From: Aquimarina atlantica
GTDB lineage: Bacteria; Bacteroidota; Bacteroidia; Flavobacteriales; Flavobacteriaceae
Length of the DNA: 64,000 bases
Reading direction: 5' to 3'
Assembly (NCBI RefSeq): GCF_000626715.1
Contig: NZ_AQRA01000004.1
Span: forward strand, 456,298-520,297
Positions 8,323-16,987 of the stretch are shown piece by piece (within the stretch, counting starts at the first letter, position 1; each line of letters begins with the position of its first letter). Made by a program: the position numbers and the translations under genes. A model generated the notes under the pieces. The model saw only the letters and a program-made list of their open reading frames with translations, was not told the DNA's origin and made no database searches.

Positions 8323-8769
8323 ATGAAAACCTTAGTACTGATTCTATTAGGGGTGTGCTTTTATTCTGCTGTTATGCAACAGAATAAAACTACCGATATT
8401 GAGCCTTATAACCTTGAAGGTGTTTGGGAACTTAAACATCAGTTTCTTTATGATCATAATCAAATAAGCGATACGATCTTAAATCAAAATGGATATCGCC
8501 AGGTAAAAATGTATAGCAAAGAAAAAGTGATGTGGACCCGCTTTGATCCAAAAGACAATAACGAATGGTTTGGTTATGGTACTTACATCATCAAAGATGG
8601 TATCCTTGAAGAACGTTTAGAATATGCTTCTGGACCAATGATGAAAATTGTAGATACCATTCAAGTTTTTAGATTTGAACTAATGATGGATTCTAACTCT
8701 TATCAACAAATTAATATTGATAAAAACGGGCAGTATACACTTGCCGAAAACTACAGTAGAATCGAATAA
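8323..8769 (+). CDS. Secreted lipocalin-like protein, unknown function
   Basis: The product is 148 residues. The signal peptide is MKTLVLILLGVCFYSAV. The rest (LEGVWELKHQFLYD, RQVKMYSKEKVMWTRFDP, NEWFGYGTYIIKDG) has the alternating pattern and GVW opening of lipocalin-like proteins found singly in flavobacteria. No catalytic residues are seen. It is convergent with the LPMO-chitinase gene and shares a bidirectional terminator with it. Confidence 0.7.
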   Translation: MKTLVLILLGVCFYSAVMQQNKTTDIEPYNLEGVWELKHQFLYDHNQISDTILNQNGYRQVKMYSKEKVMWTRFDPKDNNEWFGYGTYIIKDGILEERLEYASGPMMKIVDTIQVFRFELMMDSNSYQQINIDKNGQYTLAENYSRIE

Positions 8770-8800
8770 ACTCTTTTTAAGAAAATTAGATCAAAAACAA

Positions 8801-8829
8801 TGGAGTCCAGATATCTGGACTCCATTTTT
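8801..8829. terminator. Bidirectional terminator between convergent genes
   Basis: TGGAGTCCAG (8801-8810), ATAT loop, CTGGACTCCA (8815-8824), then a T run; an A-rich stretch precedes the left arm, so it can serve both 8323 (+) and the gene ending at 8859 (-). Confidence 0.85.
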
Positions 8830-8858
8830 AAACAATACACTTAGAAAATTAAAACAAA

Positions 8859-11800
8859 TTACTCTCTAATTATTTTACCCGTTGTCTTGTTTTTGGAAAC
8901 TGTAATCGTATAAAAATACATTCCCGATTCTAGTTCACCGATATCAAAACTCTTAACACTTTCTCCTCTTTGAAGCCTGTCATTTTCAATACTATAAACT
9001 TCAACCCCATTCGTATTAAATATCTGGAATCTGAAATAATCAGAACCTGATTTAGAAATGGCACTATCTAAAGCAACGTTAATTACGTTTCCAGAAATAG
9101 GATTAGGAAATACCTTCCCTATACTATTTTGTGCATTAGCAGCTCTGGCACCTAATCCATTTAAATATGCTCTATGACTCGAAGAAAAAGTAGAATTATT
9201 TACCAAATCCCAATTTATAGACCAGGTCATTAAACCTCTAAAACTAGGATATGTAGAATTGGTAGTATACGTTCTTCCAGGATACGAAGTTCCCTTAATC
9301 AAATAATCAAGAGCTTGTTGTACAACTGCTTCAGAAGTATATCCGCTTCCTGCTGCTTGAGTAGTAGCGGGCAACCCAATCGCAACCTGATCTGCTCTAA
9401 GGCCAGGGAACGTAAGTCCTGTTTGAGCAACCGGGAAACCAGTAATTAACATTTCTGCCATAGCTACATGAAAATCTGCAGTGGCTGGCTGATATATTTT
9501 TCCATCTCTACCAAACATAGAACCTGTATTATAGTGCTGAACATGGATATAATCCATTTCATTACGTAATGCATGAATTACAGGCAAATACGCTCCAAAA
9601 ATTCCAGAATAATTTCCATAAGCACCTTGTACATAGGCTGTTTCTGGAGCCATGCTTAATATAAATCTATTTGCCCCAATATTGGTTCTAATAACTTTTG
9701 TAGCCGAAATAAGGTTTTTGATTTTTGCTGTAGTTGGATTCCTAAAATCAGAATCTCCGCTATCCAGTGAAAGGGAGCTTCCTTCCAAATCTATATCCAA
9801 TCCATTGAAACCATATGTATTGATAATATTGGTCATAGAACTTATAAATAAATTCTTTTCTGCTTCACTATTCAATTCTACTCTTGCATTAGCACCTCCA
9901 ATAGAAATTAGTACTTTTTGTCCTCTACTCTTTACAGTAGCAACATCATCTATAAAAGCCTGAGTATTTCCATTATAAATACTATATGGACTAAATTGCA
10001 TATCGGCTGTACTTCCTGCTTTAGGTTCTGCAAATGCAACACAAATCACATCCCAATCTCTGGATACTTCGCTCAGTCTTGGAGTAGTAGAGCCATTATC
10101 AAAATTATGCCAGTATCCTACCAATATTTTTCCTGGTAAATCATTATTTCCTCCTCCTGTACTACTTCTAATTACAACTGGATCAGAAGTGGTTTGGTTA
10201 TTCTCATTATCGGTTGCTACCGCAGTTAAAGAATAACTACCAGATTGTGCATTGGTAATGGTATAAGAATACGGATTGGTAGTGTCTTCTCCTAGTTTTG
10301 TAGTGCCATTAAAGAACTCTACTTTAGTAACGGTTCCATCATCTGTTGCGGTTGCGTTAACAACAACTGAACTACCTGCAGTATATGTTGCTCCATTTGA
10401 AGGCGATGTGATATTTACTACAGGAGCACCGCCTGTTCCTCCTCCACAATCACCTGTTTTTGACCAGGCATCCTGCCAATGAGCTCCGGTACCTGGTGCA
10501 TATGCCCATGCTGCTGCAGAAGAACACCACCCAGGGATATTACATTTAAACTTCTCTCCTTCGTTTTGTACTTCCTGATCTTTGCTATATGAAGTTCCTG
10601 CAACATATTGTGGTAACCCATCACAATTACCATTTCCTACTGTAGTTACAGAAATCGATATCGCAGAAGATGTTGAAGTAGCTCCACTATTATCAGTAGC
10701 TTTTGCTGTTAATGTATAATTTCCTACAGAAGCATTAGAAATTGTATATGTATAAGGGCTACTAGTATCCTCTCCCAGTTTTGTGGTTCCATTAAAGAAC
10801 TCTACTTTGGTAATAGTTCCGTCACTATCAGAAGCATTTGCTGTAACAGAAATTGAAGTCCCTTCGTTAAAAGAGTCATTATTATTGGGCGAAGTAATCG
10901 TAACTGTTGGAGGAGTATTATTAACTCCATTAACGGTAATATTTATTACAGATGATGTAGTCGATGCTCCCTGGTTATCGGTTGCCTTGGCAGTTATTGC
11001 ATAATTTCCTGCAGAGATATTTTGCCAAACATATTCGTAAGGACCAGAAGCATCTTCTCCTAGTTTTGTGGTTCCGTTAAAGAATTCTACTTTAGATACT
11101 GTACCATCTGTATCTGCTGCATTAGCAGATATTGTTACAGATGCTCCTTCCTGAAACGAGCTATTGTTATTTGGAGAAGTAATACTTACCGTAGGACTCA
11201 TATTAGGAGTACTACCGGTACAATCTCCTGTTTTTGACCAGGCATCTTGCCAGTGCGCGCCAGTACCCGGTGCATATGCCCATGCCGCAGCAGAAGAACA
11301 CCACCCAGGAATATTACATTTGAATTTTTCTCCTTCATTTTGTACTTCCTGATCTTTGCTATACGAAGTACCTGCAACATATTGTGGTATTCCTGAACAG
11401 TTTCCTCCTCCGGTATCAGCAAGTGTAGTTGCAGTTGCAGTATTACTAAAATCAGATTGATTATTTGCAGCATCCTTTGCTTTTATTCTAAAAGAATAAG
11501 AAGTGTTTGCTGTTAAGCCAGTTACTTGATAAGAAGTACCAGTTGCAGTCGCAACAATAGTATTTCCTTGATATATATCATATCCCGTTACAGCTACATT
11601 ATCGGTAGCGGCATTCCAGGCAAGATCTACTGTAGTTTGTGTAGCATTTGATGCTCCTAGACCAGTAGGAACAGAAGGTGCCTGTGTATCAGTATCTCCT
11701 CCATCAAAATTGATGTCACTAGTCGAATAAAATGCCTCTGGGCTGTCTGATCTTTGCCAAATACTATAAATAACATGTTTACCCGTCCTAGCAGGAAGTG

Positions 11801-12347
11801 TTACCGGAATATTAACAATCCTTTCTGCTGCACTTGGTGGTGTTCGTACTAAAAGTTCAAGGCTATCCCACGTTAATGGCTGGTCGGGTGTCCAGCTTGC
11901 TTTGGTTATATAAACTTCATAATAAGCAGTTGCATGAGGAGCATGATTTGTCCAAGTAACTGTAAATGGTCCTGGAGAAACTTTTGTCGACACCCAATCA
12001 GATCTAACTTGATCCATGCCTCCGTATTTTTCAGGCCTTCCACCGCTAGCCAGATTTCCATCCATCACATATTGCTGATGATTACCATTAGCATTCGCTT
12101 GATTAATTTCACTCCAATCATATAATGGCTGTGTACCATGAGAAGCTACTGCTGCAACACAAGCCGCAGAATCCGGACTTTCAGGGTCTTCCTGAAAACA
12201 ATTCCAAACACGACTTGGTGGGTATGTTACTGTGCCATGGGGGAAAACAGATAGAATTACTGTTAGAAATAAGGTCGTACAAATTAACTGTCGCCATGAA
12301 CAATTAATTTTAATAAAATTTACTGAGTTTGTGTGTGTTTTAAACAT
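8859..12347 (-). CDS. T9SS-secreted AA10 LPMO / GH18 chitinase fusion
   Basis: The product is 1162 residues. A signal peptide ends before His37, which would become the N-terminal copper ligand of an AA10 lytic polysaccharide mono-oxygenase (about 37-216). The second brace His is H138 (NHAPHAT) and the axial Phe is F206 (EAFYSTSDINF). Then follow an FnIII domain (about 222-308), CBM5/12 (316-376), two Big_7-type Ig domains (384-472, 478-567), CBM5/12 (574-634), a third Ig domain (641-727), GH18 (739 to about 1070; motif NGLDIDLE, acid E855), and a T9SS sorting domain (about 1077-1162). It would oxidise and hydrolyse crystalline chitin in one secreted molecule. Similar AA10-CBM5-GH18 fusions are known, for example in Jonesia. 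The second gene downstream in the cluster (12559) shares its modules. Confidence 0.95.
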   Translation of the reverse strand: MFKTHTNSVNFIKINCSWRQLICTTLFLTVILSVFPHGTVTYPPSRVWNCFQEDPESPDSAACVAAVASHGTQPLYDWSEINQANANGNHQQYVMDGNLASGGRPEKYGGMDQVRSDWVSTKVSPGPFTVTWTNHAPHATAYYEVYITKASWTPDQPLTWDSLELLVRTPPSAAERIVNIPVTLPARTGKHVIYSIWQRSDSPEAFYSTSDINFDGGDTDTQAPSVPTGLGASNATQTTVDLAWNAATDNVAVTGYDIYQGNTIVATATGTSYQVTGLTANTSYSFRIKAKDAANNQSDFSNTATATTLADTGGGNCSGIPQYVAGTSYSKDQEVQNEGEKFKCNIPGWCSSAAAWAYAPGTGAHWQDAWSKTGDCTGSTPNMSPTVSITSPNNNSSFQEGASVTISANAADTDGTVSKVEFFNGTTKLGEDASGPYEYVWQNISAGNYAITAKATDNQGASTTSSVINITVNGVNNTPPTVTITSPNNNDSFNEGTSISVTANASDSDGTITKVEFFNGTTKLGEDTSSPYTYTISNASVGNYTLTAKATDNSGATSTSSAISISVTTVGNGNCDGLPQYVAGTSYSKDQEVQNEGEKFKCNIPGWCSSAAAWAYAPGTGAHWQDAWSKTGDCGGGTGGAPVVNITSPSNGATYTAGSSVVVNATATDDGTVTKVEFFNGTTKLGEDTTNPYSYTITNAQSGSYSLTAVATDNENNQTTSDPVVIRSSTGGGNNDLPGKILVGYWHNFDNGSTTPRLSEVSRDWDVICVAFAEPKAGSTADMQFSPYSIYNGNTQAFIDDVATVKSRGQKVLISIGGANARVELNSEAEKNLFISSMTNIINTYGFNGLDIDLEGSSLSLDSGDSDFRNPTTAKIKNLISATKVIRTNIGANRFILSMAPETAYVQGAYGNYSGIFGAYLPVIHALRNEMDYIHVQHYNTGSMFGRDGKIYQPATADFHVAMAEMLITGFPVAQTGLTFPGLRADQVAIGLPATTQAAGSGYTSEAVVQQALDYLIKGTSYPGRTYTTNSTYPSFRGLMTWSINWDLVNNSTFSSSHRAYLNGLGARAANAQNSIGKVFPNPISGNVINVALDSAISKSGSDYFRFQIFNTNGVEVYSIENDRLQRGESVKSFDIGELESGMYFYTITVSKNKTTGKIIRE

Positions 12348-12502
12348 GGTTTTACTATTTAAGTGTTATATCGAAATATACAAGCACTCGAATTGACGAA
12401 TTTTGAGACTCAAAAACATCAATACGCACAATGGGTTGATAAATAATTCAACCCATCAAAAAATCTGTAATCGTAATTTATATAATAAGATTCTTAATAG
12501 TA

Positions 12503-12543
12503 GTAACCATAAAAGGGTAGAAGAAATACCCTTTTATGGTTAC
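12503..12543 (-). terminator. Strong hairpin downstream of the second GH18 gene
   Basis: GTAACCATAAAAGGGTA (12503-12519) and its exact reverse complement (12527-12543) form a 17-bp stem with a seven-base loop, 16 bases past the stop of the minus-strand gene at 12559. The following bases on the minus strand are only moderately T-rich. Confidence 0.75.
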
Positions 12544-12558
12544 AAAAACTATTTTAAA

Positions 12559-15500
12559 TTAATTTGATACTTTCATCTTACCATATTCTTTTTCTTTTCC
12601 TATAGTAATCGTATATAAGTACAAACCAGTTTTTAGAGAACTAATATCAAATGTTTTACCATTCTTCCCATTCATCACATTATTTTCAAAATCTAATAAC
12701 TTAGTTCCGTTAAGGGAATGTACTTCAAATCTAAAATTAGAGTTAGATTTTCCTGAATTTATCATCACATTTATGATACCATTTTCAGTTGGGTTCGGAA
12801 ATACGCTTACCGCAGAATTTCTTACTGTGCAATCTCCTGTCTTTGACCAAGCAGATTGCCAATGAGCTCCGGTACCTGGTGCATATGCCCATGCTGCTGC
12901 AGAAGAACACCATCCCGGAATATTACATTTAAACTTCTCTCCTTCATTTTGTACTTCCTGATCTTTACTATATGAAGTTCCTGCAACATATTGTGGTACA
13001 CCATCACAACTACCATTTCCTCCACCAGTAGTAACCGAAATTGATATCGCAGAAGATGTTGAAGTAGCCCCTTCATTATCAGTTGCTTTAGCTGTCAATG
13101 TATAACTTCCCACAGATGCGTTAGAAATTGTATATGTATAAGGACTGCTAGTATCCTCTCCCAGTTTTGTGGCTCCATTAAAGAATTCTACTTTGGTAAT
13201 AGTTCCGTCACTATCAGAAGCATTTGCTGTAATATCTACTGAAGTCCCTTCTACAAACGTAGTATTATTAGCAGGTGATGCAATACTAACTGTTGGAGGA
13301 ACATTATTTCCACCTCCATTATTATCACAAGGCCCTATCTTTTTCCATACTCCATCAGGGTTTGAATTCGTTTCTGGGTTTTGGTTTTGTGTCCACCATT
13401 TAGCCTGGTAATGTACATTATTGTATTTTACATCTTTACCTCCGGTGTATACCTCTGTAGCAGACCAGGTTGGAAAATTACTACAATTATCTCCACCTGT
13501 ACTACCATTCACAGTTACAGAAACGCCAGAAGATACTGTTGTTGCATTTTTATCATCTGTTGCTTTTGCAGTTAATGTGTAGTTTCCTTTAGCAACATTT
13601 GCCCATGAATATTCGTATGGTGCTGTAGTATCCTCTCCTAATAGAGTTGTACCATTATAAAATTCAACTTTTGTAATACTACCATCAGCATCAGGATCTG
13701 ATGCATTTGCTTTTATGACAATAGTAGTTCCTTCTGTAAAGGTAGCATTATTAGCTGGTTCTGTTATATTTACTACAGGTGGTGTGTTTGTACCACTACC
13801 ATTTACAGATATAGAAACCGCAGAAGAAGTTGTCGAGGCATTACCATTATCGGTTGCCTTTGCCGTTAAAGTATAATTACCTGCAGCAACACTCGCCCAC
13901 GAATATTCATATGGTGATGTTGTGTCTTCTCCTAATTTTATACTACCATTATAAAATTCGACTTTAGTAATAGTTCCATCGCTATCTGCTGCATTTGCGG
14001 TTATGAGAACTGTGTCTCCTTCTGTAAAAGTAGCATTGTTGGCAGGAGCAGTTATATTAACTGTTGGAGAAACATTTCCTCCTGATCCTCCATTAGCAAA
14101 AACTTCATTAATTTTATTCACCAAAGGAGATTTTACATCAGACCATCTTTTAAGTTTTCTACCAAAAGAAGTTGCTGTACCTCCAAATTCAAGATCACCA
14201 TAGACTGTCCAAATAATGGTCCCGGCAAGCTCATTATCATTAATAAACTGAGCTTTAATACCAATAGATTCTTCGTCATCATAACTCAAAAAATACTTCC
14301 CATTCACCAAATAAGGAACTTTGGCTTCGTCATCCCATTTTCTGGTCCATCCACTATTAGGGGATAAAGCTTTTTGTTTGATAAAGAAATAATTTGGTGT
14401 ACCATCATATACTTCTTTTGGCCAATTTGTATAATCTGCTGCCGTTTGTATAGGTCCATCGGGTTGAACAGTTTCTGCTCTTTTTACAGTTTTTACATTA
14501 AGATCTGCATTTCCTTCGGTAACAACACCTCTACCATAGAATGGAGCTCCAAAACATATTTTGTTTTTAGGAACTCCTGCTTCAACAAGTTTTTGTAAAG
14601 TAGATTGCCAATTAAAAAAAGATACTTCTGCATCAGTATATGGGTAAACAGGAGCATTATGTCCTGCTTTATTAGACCAACCACCATTATAATCATAAGT
14701 CATCATGTTAAAGTAATCCATATTAGCAACTACTCCAGACCAATTAAATCCATCCAGTTTTCTTGGATCTGCAGCCATAGCCGATGTAATTAATTTTGTA
14801 GGTCCTATAGCATTACGAATTTCTTGTAGTAAAGATTCAAAATTCGCAAAATCTGCCTGACTACCTGTAAAATTCATTCCTGAAAATGGTCCTGGATATT
14901 CCCAGTCTAAATCAATTCCGTCGAAACCAATATTGATTAATCTTTTACAGTCTTCAATAAATTTTGCTCTTTTTACAGGATCGGCAGCCATTTCTGGGAA
15001 ATGTTTACACATACTCCATCCACCAATCGATGCCATCACTTTTACTCCTTTTTGATGTGCAAGATCTAGTAATCCCGGAGCTCCATTTTCTTTTTTAAGA
15101 GGTAACGGTAACCCTCCACTTAATCCCCAAACCGGGTGTGTCCAGGTACTAGCCCCAACCTCTACTTGAAATCCTTGAGCTTCTGCACGTCTTTTTATAT
15201 CTTCATTTACATAGTTTACATATTCTAATTCTCCGAATAAAAGATGTAAATCCCAACTGCTATACAAATCTGTATAAAATAAATCAGCAGGTTCTTGTGT
15301 TACACCATCTTGATATATATTCTTATTTCTATGATCTCCACTATGTAAAGAACCATCACGAGCTACTCCAAAAAATGAATAATTTAGAATTGTGTATTTA
15401 GAATAATCAATATTTAAATGTGTGAGTGCTCCTGCTTCAGGCACTCCAGCTTTACTATTTTTCCAGGCATCCCAGTTGGTAATATATCCTATAATCTGTT

Positions 15501-15648
15501 TTTGATGATCAGAAGTGGTAGCACTCCCTCCTGTGTTCACTTGTGCAAAAGCAATGGTTGAAATGCACATAAAAATAAAAAGCAAAGATGTTTTCAGATA
15601 CAAATCTAGAAAACGCCTAGCCTTAAAAGTTTGGTTTAATTTTTTCAT
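12559..15648 (-). CDS. T9SS-secreted GH18 chitinase with CBM5/12 modules
   Basis: The product is 1029 residues: signal peptide ending AFAQ (36); GH18 (about 50-515) with SIGGW at 207-211, catalytic DGIDLDWE at 243-250 (acid E250) and MTYDYNGGW; two Big_7-type Ig domains (527-615, 623-714); a CBM5/12 of the AKWWT type (721-774); a third Ig domain (784-872); a second CBM5/12 (881-940); and a T9SS C-terminal domain (about 946-1029, VFPNP start, GLYLYTITI end). The insertion in the barrel and the SxGGW / DxxDxDWE features point to a processive-type subfamily A chitinase, which is inference. The second CBM is nearly identical in DNA to those in the LPMO fusion and GH19 genes. Confidence 0.95.
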   Translation of the reverse strand: MKKLNQTFKARRFLDLYLKTSLLFIFMCISTIAFAQVNTGGSATTSDHQKQIIGYITNWDAWKNSKAGVPEAGALTHLNIDYSKYTILNYSFFGVARDGSLHSGDHRNKNIYQDGVTQEPADLFYTDLYSSWDLHLLFGELEYVNYVNEDIKRRAEAQGFQVEVGASTWTHPVWGLSGGLPLPLKKENGAPGLLDLAHQKGVKVMASIGGWSMCKHFPEMAADPVKRAKFIEDCKRLINIGFDGIDLDWEYPGPFSGMNFTGSQADFANFESLLQEIRNAIGPTKLITSAMAADPRKLDGFNWSGVVANMDYFNMMTYDYNGGWSNKAGHNAPVYPYTDAEVSFFNWQSTLQKLVEAGVPKNKICFGAPFYGRGVVTEGNADLNVKTVKRAETVQPDGPIQTAADYTNWPKEVYDGTPNYFFIKQKALSPNSGWTRKWDDEAKVPYLVNGKYFLSYDDEESIGIKAQFINDNELAGTIIWTVYGDLEFGGTATSFGRKLKRWSDVKSPLVNKINEVFANGGSGGNVSPTVNITAPANNATFTEGDTVLITANAADSDGTITKVEFYNGSIKLGEDTTSPYEYSWASVAAGNYTLTAKATDNGNASTTSSAVSISVNGSGTNTPPVVNITEPANNATFTEGTTIVIKANASDPDADGSITKVEFYNGTTLLGEDTTAPYEYSWANVAKGNYTLTAKATDDKNATTVSSGVSVTVNGSTGGDNCSNFPTWSATEVYTGGKDVKYNNVHYQAKWWTQNQNPETNSNPDGVWKKIGPCDNNGGGNNVPPTVSIASPANNTTFVEGTSVDITANASDSDGTITKVEFFNGATKLGEDTSSPYTYTISNASVGSYTLTAKATDNEGATSTSSAISISVTTGGGNGSCDGVPQYVAGTSYSKDQEVQNEGEKFKCNIPGWCSSAAAWAYAPGTGAHWQSAWSKTGDCTVRNSAVSVFPNPTENGIINVMINSGKSNSNFRFEVHSLNGTKLLDFENNVMNGKNGKTFDISSLKTGLYLYTITIGKEKEYGKMKVSN

Positions 15649-15986
15649 AATTTCTTACCTTAAGTTATAAATGGTTTGTGTTATTATTTACGAAAACGTT
15701 GTAGTTTTCAATGAAAAAGTAGAAAGAACTCGGGGTTTAAAAAAACTAATTAGCTGAATGACTTAAAACTGTAGATTTTCAGAAGAAAAACAGGAATAAG
15801 ATGCATTTTACTCATATTCTATAATTTCTATAGGAAAAAGAGATTATCTTAAAAAACCTTTTAAAAAGAAAACAATAAAAAAGAATAAATCAGGTTACAT
15901 ACCCAGATAGGAAATAAGAATTATTCATAAAAAAAAGAGCAAATAATTACTATTTATTTATAGAACAACCCCTAAAAAACTACAGA
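15649..15986. other. Divergent promoter region, GH18 gene / orphan LytTR
   Basis: This 338-base gap separates the minus-strand GH18 gene from the plus-strand LytTR gene and must hold both promoters. The one symmetric element I see is GAAAAC (15692-15697) / GTTTTC (15704-15709), 44 bases upstream of the chitinase start, a possible operator. No reading frame stands out. Confidence 0.45.
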
Positions 15987-16697
15987 ATGAAAGTAAGATG
16001 TCTACTCATAGACAATGACCCGTTAGCTATCAATACTTTAAAAAAACACCTGGCACATTTTGAACATTTCGAGATAGTTTTTGTATGTAATAATGCTGTT
16101 GATGCCTTTAATTTTATTCGTGAAAATTCGATTGATTTAGTTTTTGTCGATATTTATACACCTATGGTTAATGGATTAGAATTTATTAAAAACATACACA
16201 ATCCTCCTCTTATTATTATTACTTCTTCTGATGAAGATTATGCTGTACAAGGATTTGAATTAGGTGTTATTGATTATTTAATAAAACCAATCTCTTTAAA
16301 AAGATTAGTAAAATCTTTACATAAAATATCCAGAACATTAAATACTGTAAACAAACTGCCTTATACATCCTCATTAGAAGATCATATTTTTATTAAAGTA
16401 GATAAAAAAATGATCAAAATATATTTTGAAGATATTTTATACATAAAAAGTCTTAAGGATTATGTTATTATAAAAACAGATCATAAAGATTATGTAACGC
16501 ATTATAACTTATCTGCAATTACCAGACTACTACCAGAGTATCTTTTTATAAGAATCCACAGATCATATACTATCGCTATTAATAAAATTAAGGCTATTGA
16601 TAAAAATTGTATCGAAATTGAAGATAAATCGCTCCCTATGGGAAGAAATTATATAAAAAAGGTTAAAGGTACTATCATAAATGGGGTTACCGTTTAA
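15987..16697 (+). CDS. LytTR-family response regulator, orphan
   Basis: The product is 236 residues: a receiver domain (1 to about 120) with acidic D10-D11 and phospho-acceptor D55 (LVFVDIYTPM), the conserved Lys in DYLIKPIS, and a LytTR DNA-binding domain (about 135-230, IFIKVDKKMIKIYF, IRIHRSYTIAINKI). It closely resembles the LytTR regulator at 28302-29027 (both share a DYL(V/I)KPIS...RIHKSYTIAI pattern), so the two are probably paralogues. No sensor kinase is adjacent. Being divergent from a chitinase gene and surrounded by three others, it probably controls them, with LytS at 29027 or the hybrid kinase at 22594 as possible partner. Confidence 0.9.
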   Translation: MKVRCLLIDNDPLAINTLKKHLAHFEHFEIVFVCNNAVDAFNFIRENSIDLVFVDIYTPMVNGLEFIKNIHNPPLIIITSSDEDYAVQGFELGVIDYLIKPISLKRLVKSLHKISRTLNTVNKLPYTSSLEDHIFIKVDKKMIKIYFEDILYIKSLKDYVIIKTDHKDYVTHYNLSAITRLLPEYLFIRIHRSYTIAINKIKAIDKNCIEIEDKSLPMGRNYIKKVKGTIINGVTV

Positions 16698-16703
16698 ATC
16701 AAA

Positions 16704-16730
16704 AAAGATCCGGGATATACCCGGATCTTT
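16704..16730. terminator. Bidirectional terminator after orphan LytTR gene
   Basis: AAAGATCCGGG (16704-16714), five-base loop, CCCGGATCTTT (16720-16730). Extra A residues on the left give a T run when read on the minus strand. Confidence 0.8.
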
Positions 16731-16882
16731 AGTATGTATAAATGACCAGCATCTATTCACAACATAACAAACAAAATTTTAAGTAGCGAGTACAACCAAA
16801 AAGAAAACCAATATTACAGAATACTAAACCGTTGTTTTTATAAAAATGAGGTTTTAGAGGTTTATATTATGGTTGATACGTC

Positions 16883-16969
16883 TGCCAAATCAGGGCCCTA
16901 GAATGCGTCTGTTAAAAAATCGTTGAGCTTGTGTTAGCTAATCAATGTTTCAGGACCCGTCATTTGGCA
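16883..16969. repeat. Imperfect inverted repeat between convergent genes
   Basis: TGCCAAATCAGGGCCCT (16883-16899) and CAGGACCCGTCATTTGGCA (16951-16969) are imperfect reverse complements around 51 bases. It lies in the 290-base gap between the convergent LytTR and GH18 genes, 19 bases past the latter's stop codon. A terminator or REP-like role is possible. Confidence 0.45.
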
Positions 16970-16987
16970 ATTTTCTATTACTTCATT

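Noticed and set aside
10418..10633. Four similar reading frames of 70-90 residues (10418, 11198, 12822, 19952) looking like a small protein family
   Set aside because: They are shifted frames across the copied CBM5/12 cassettes; the main frames encode the chitin-binding modules.
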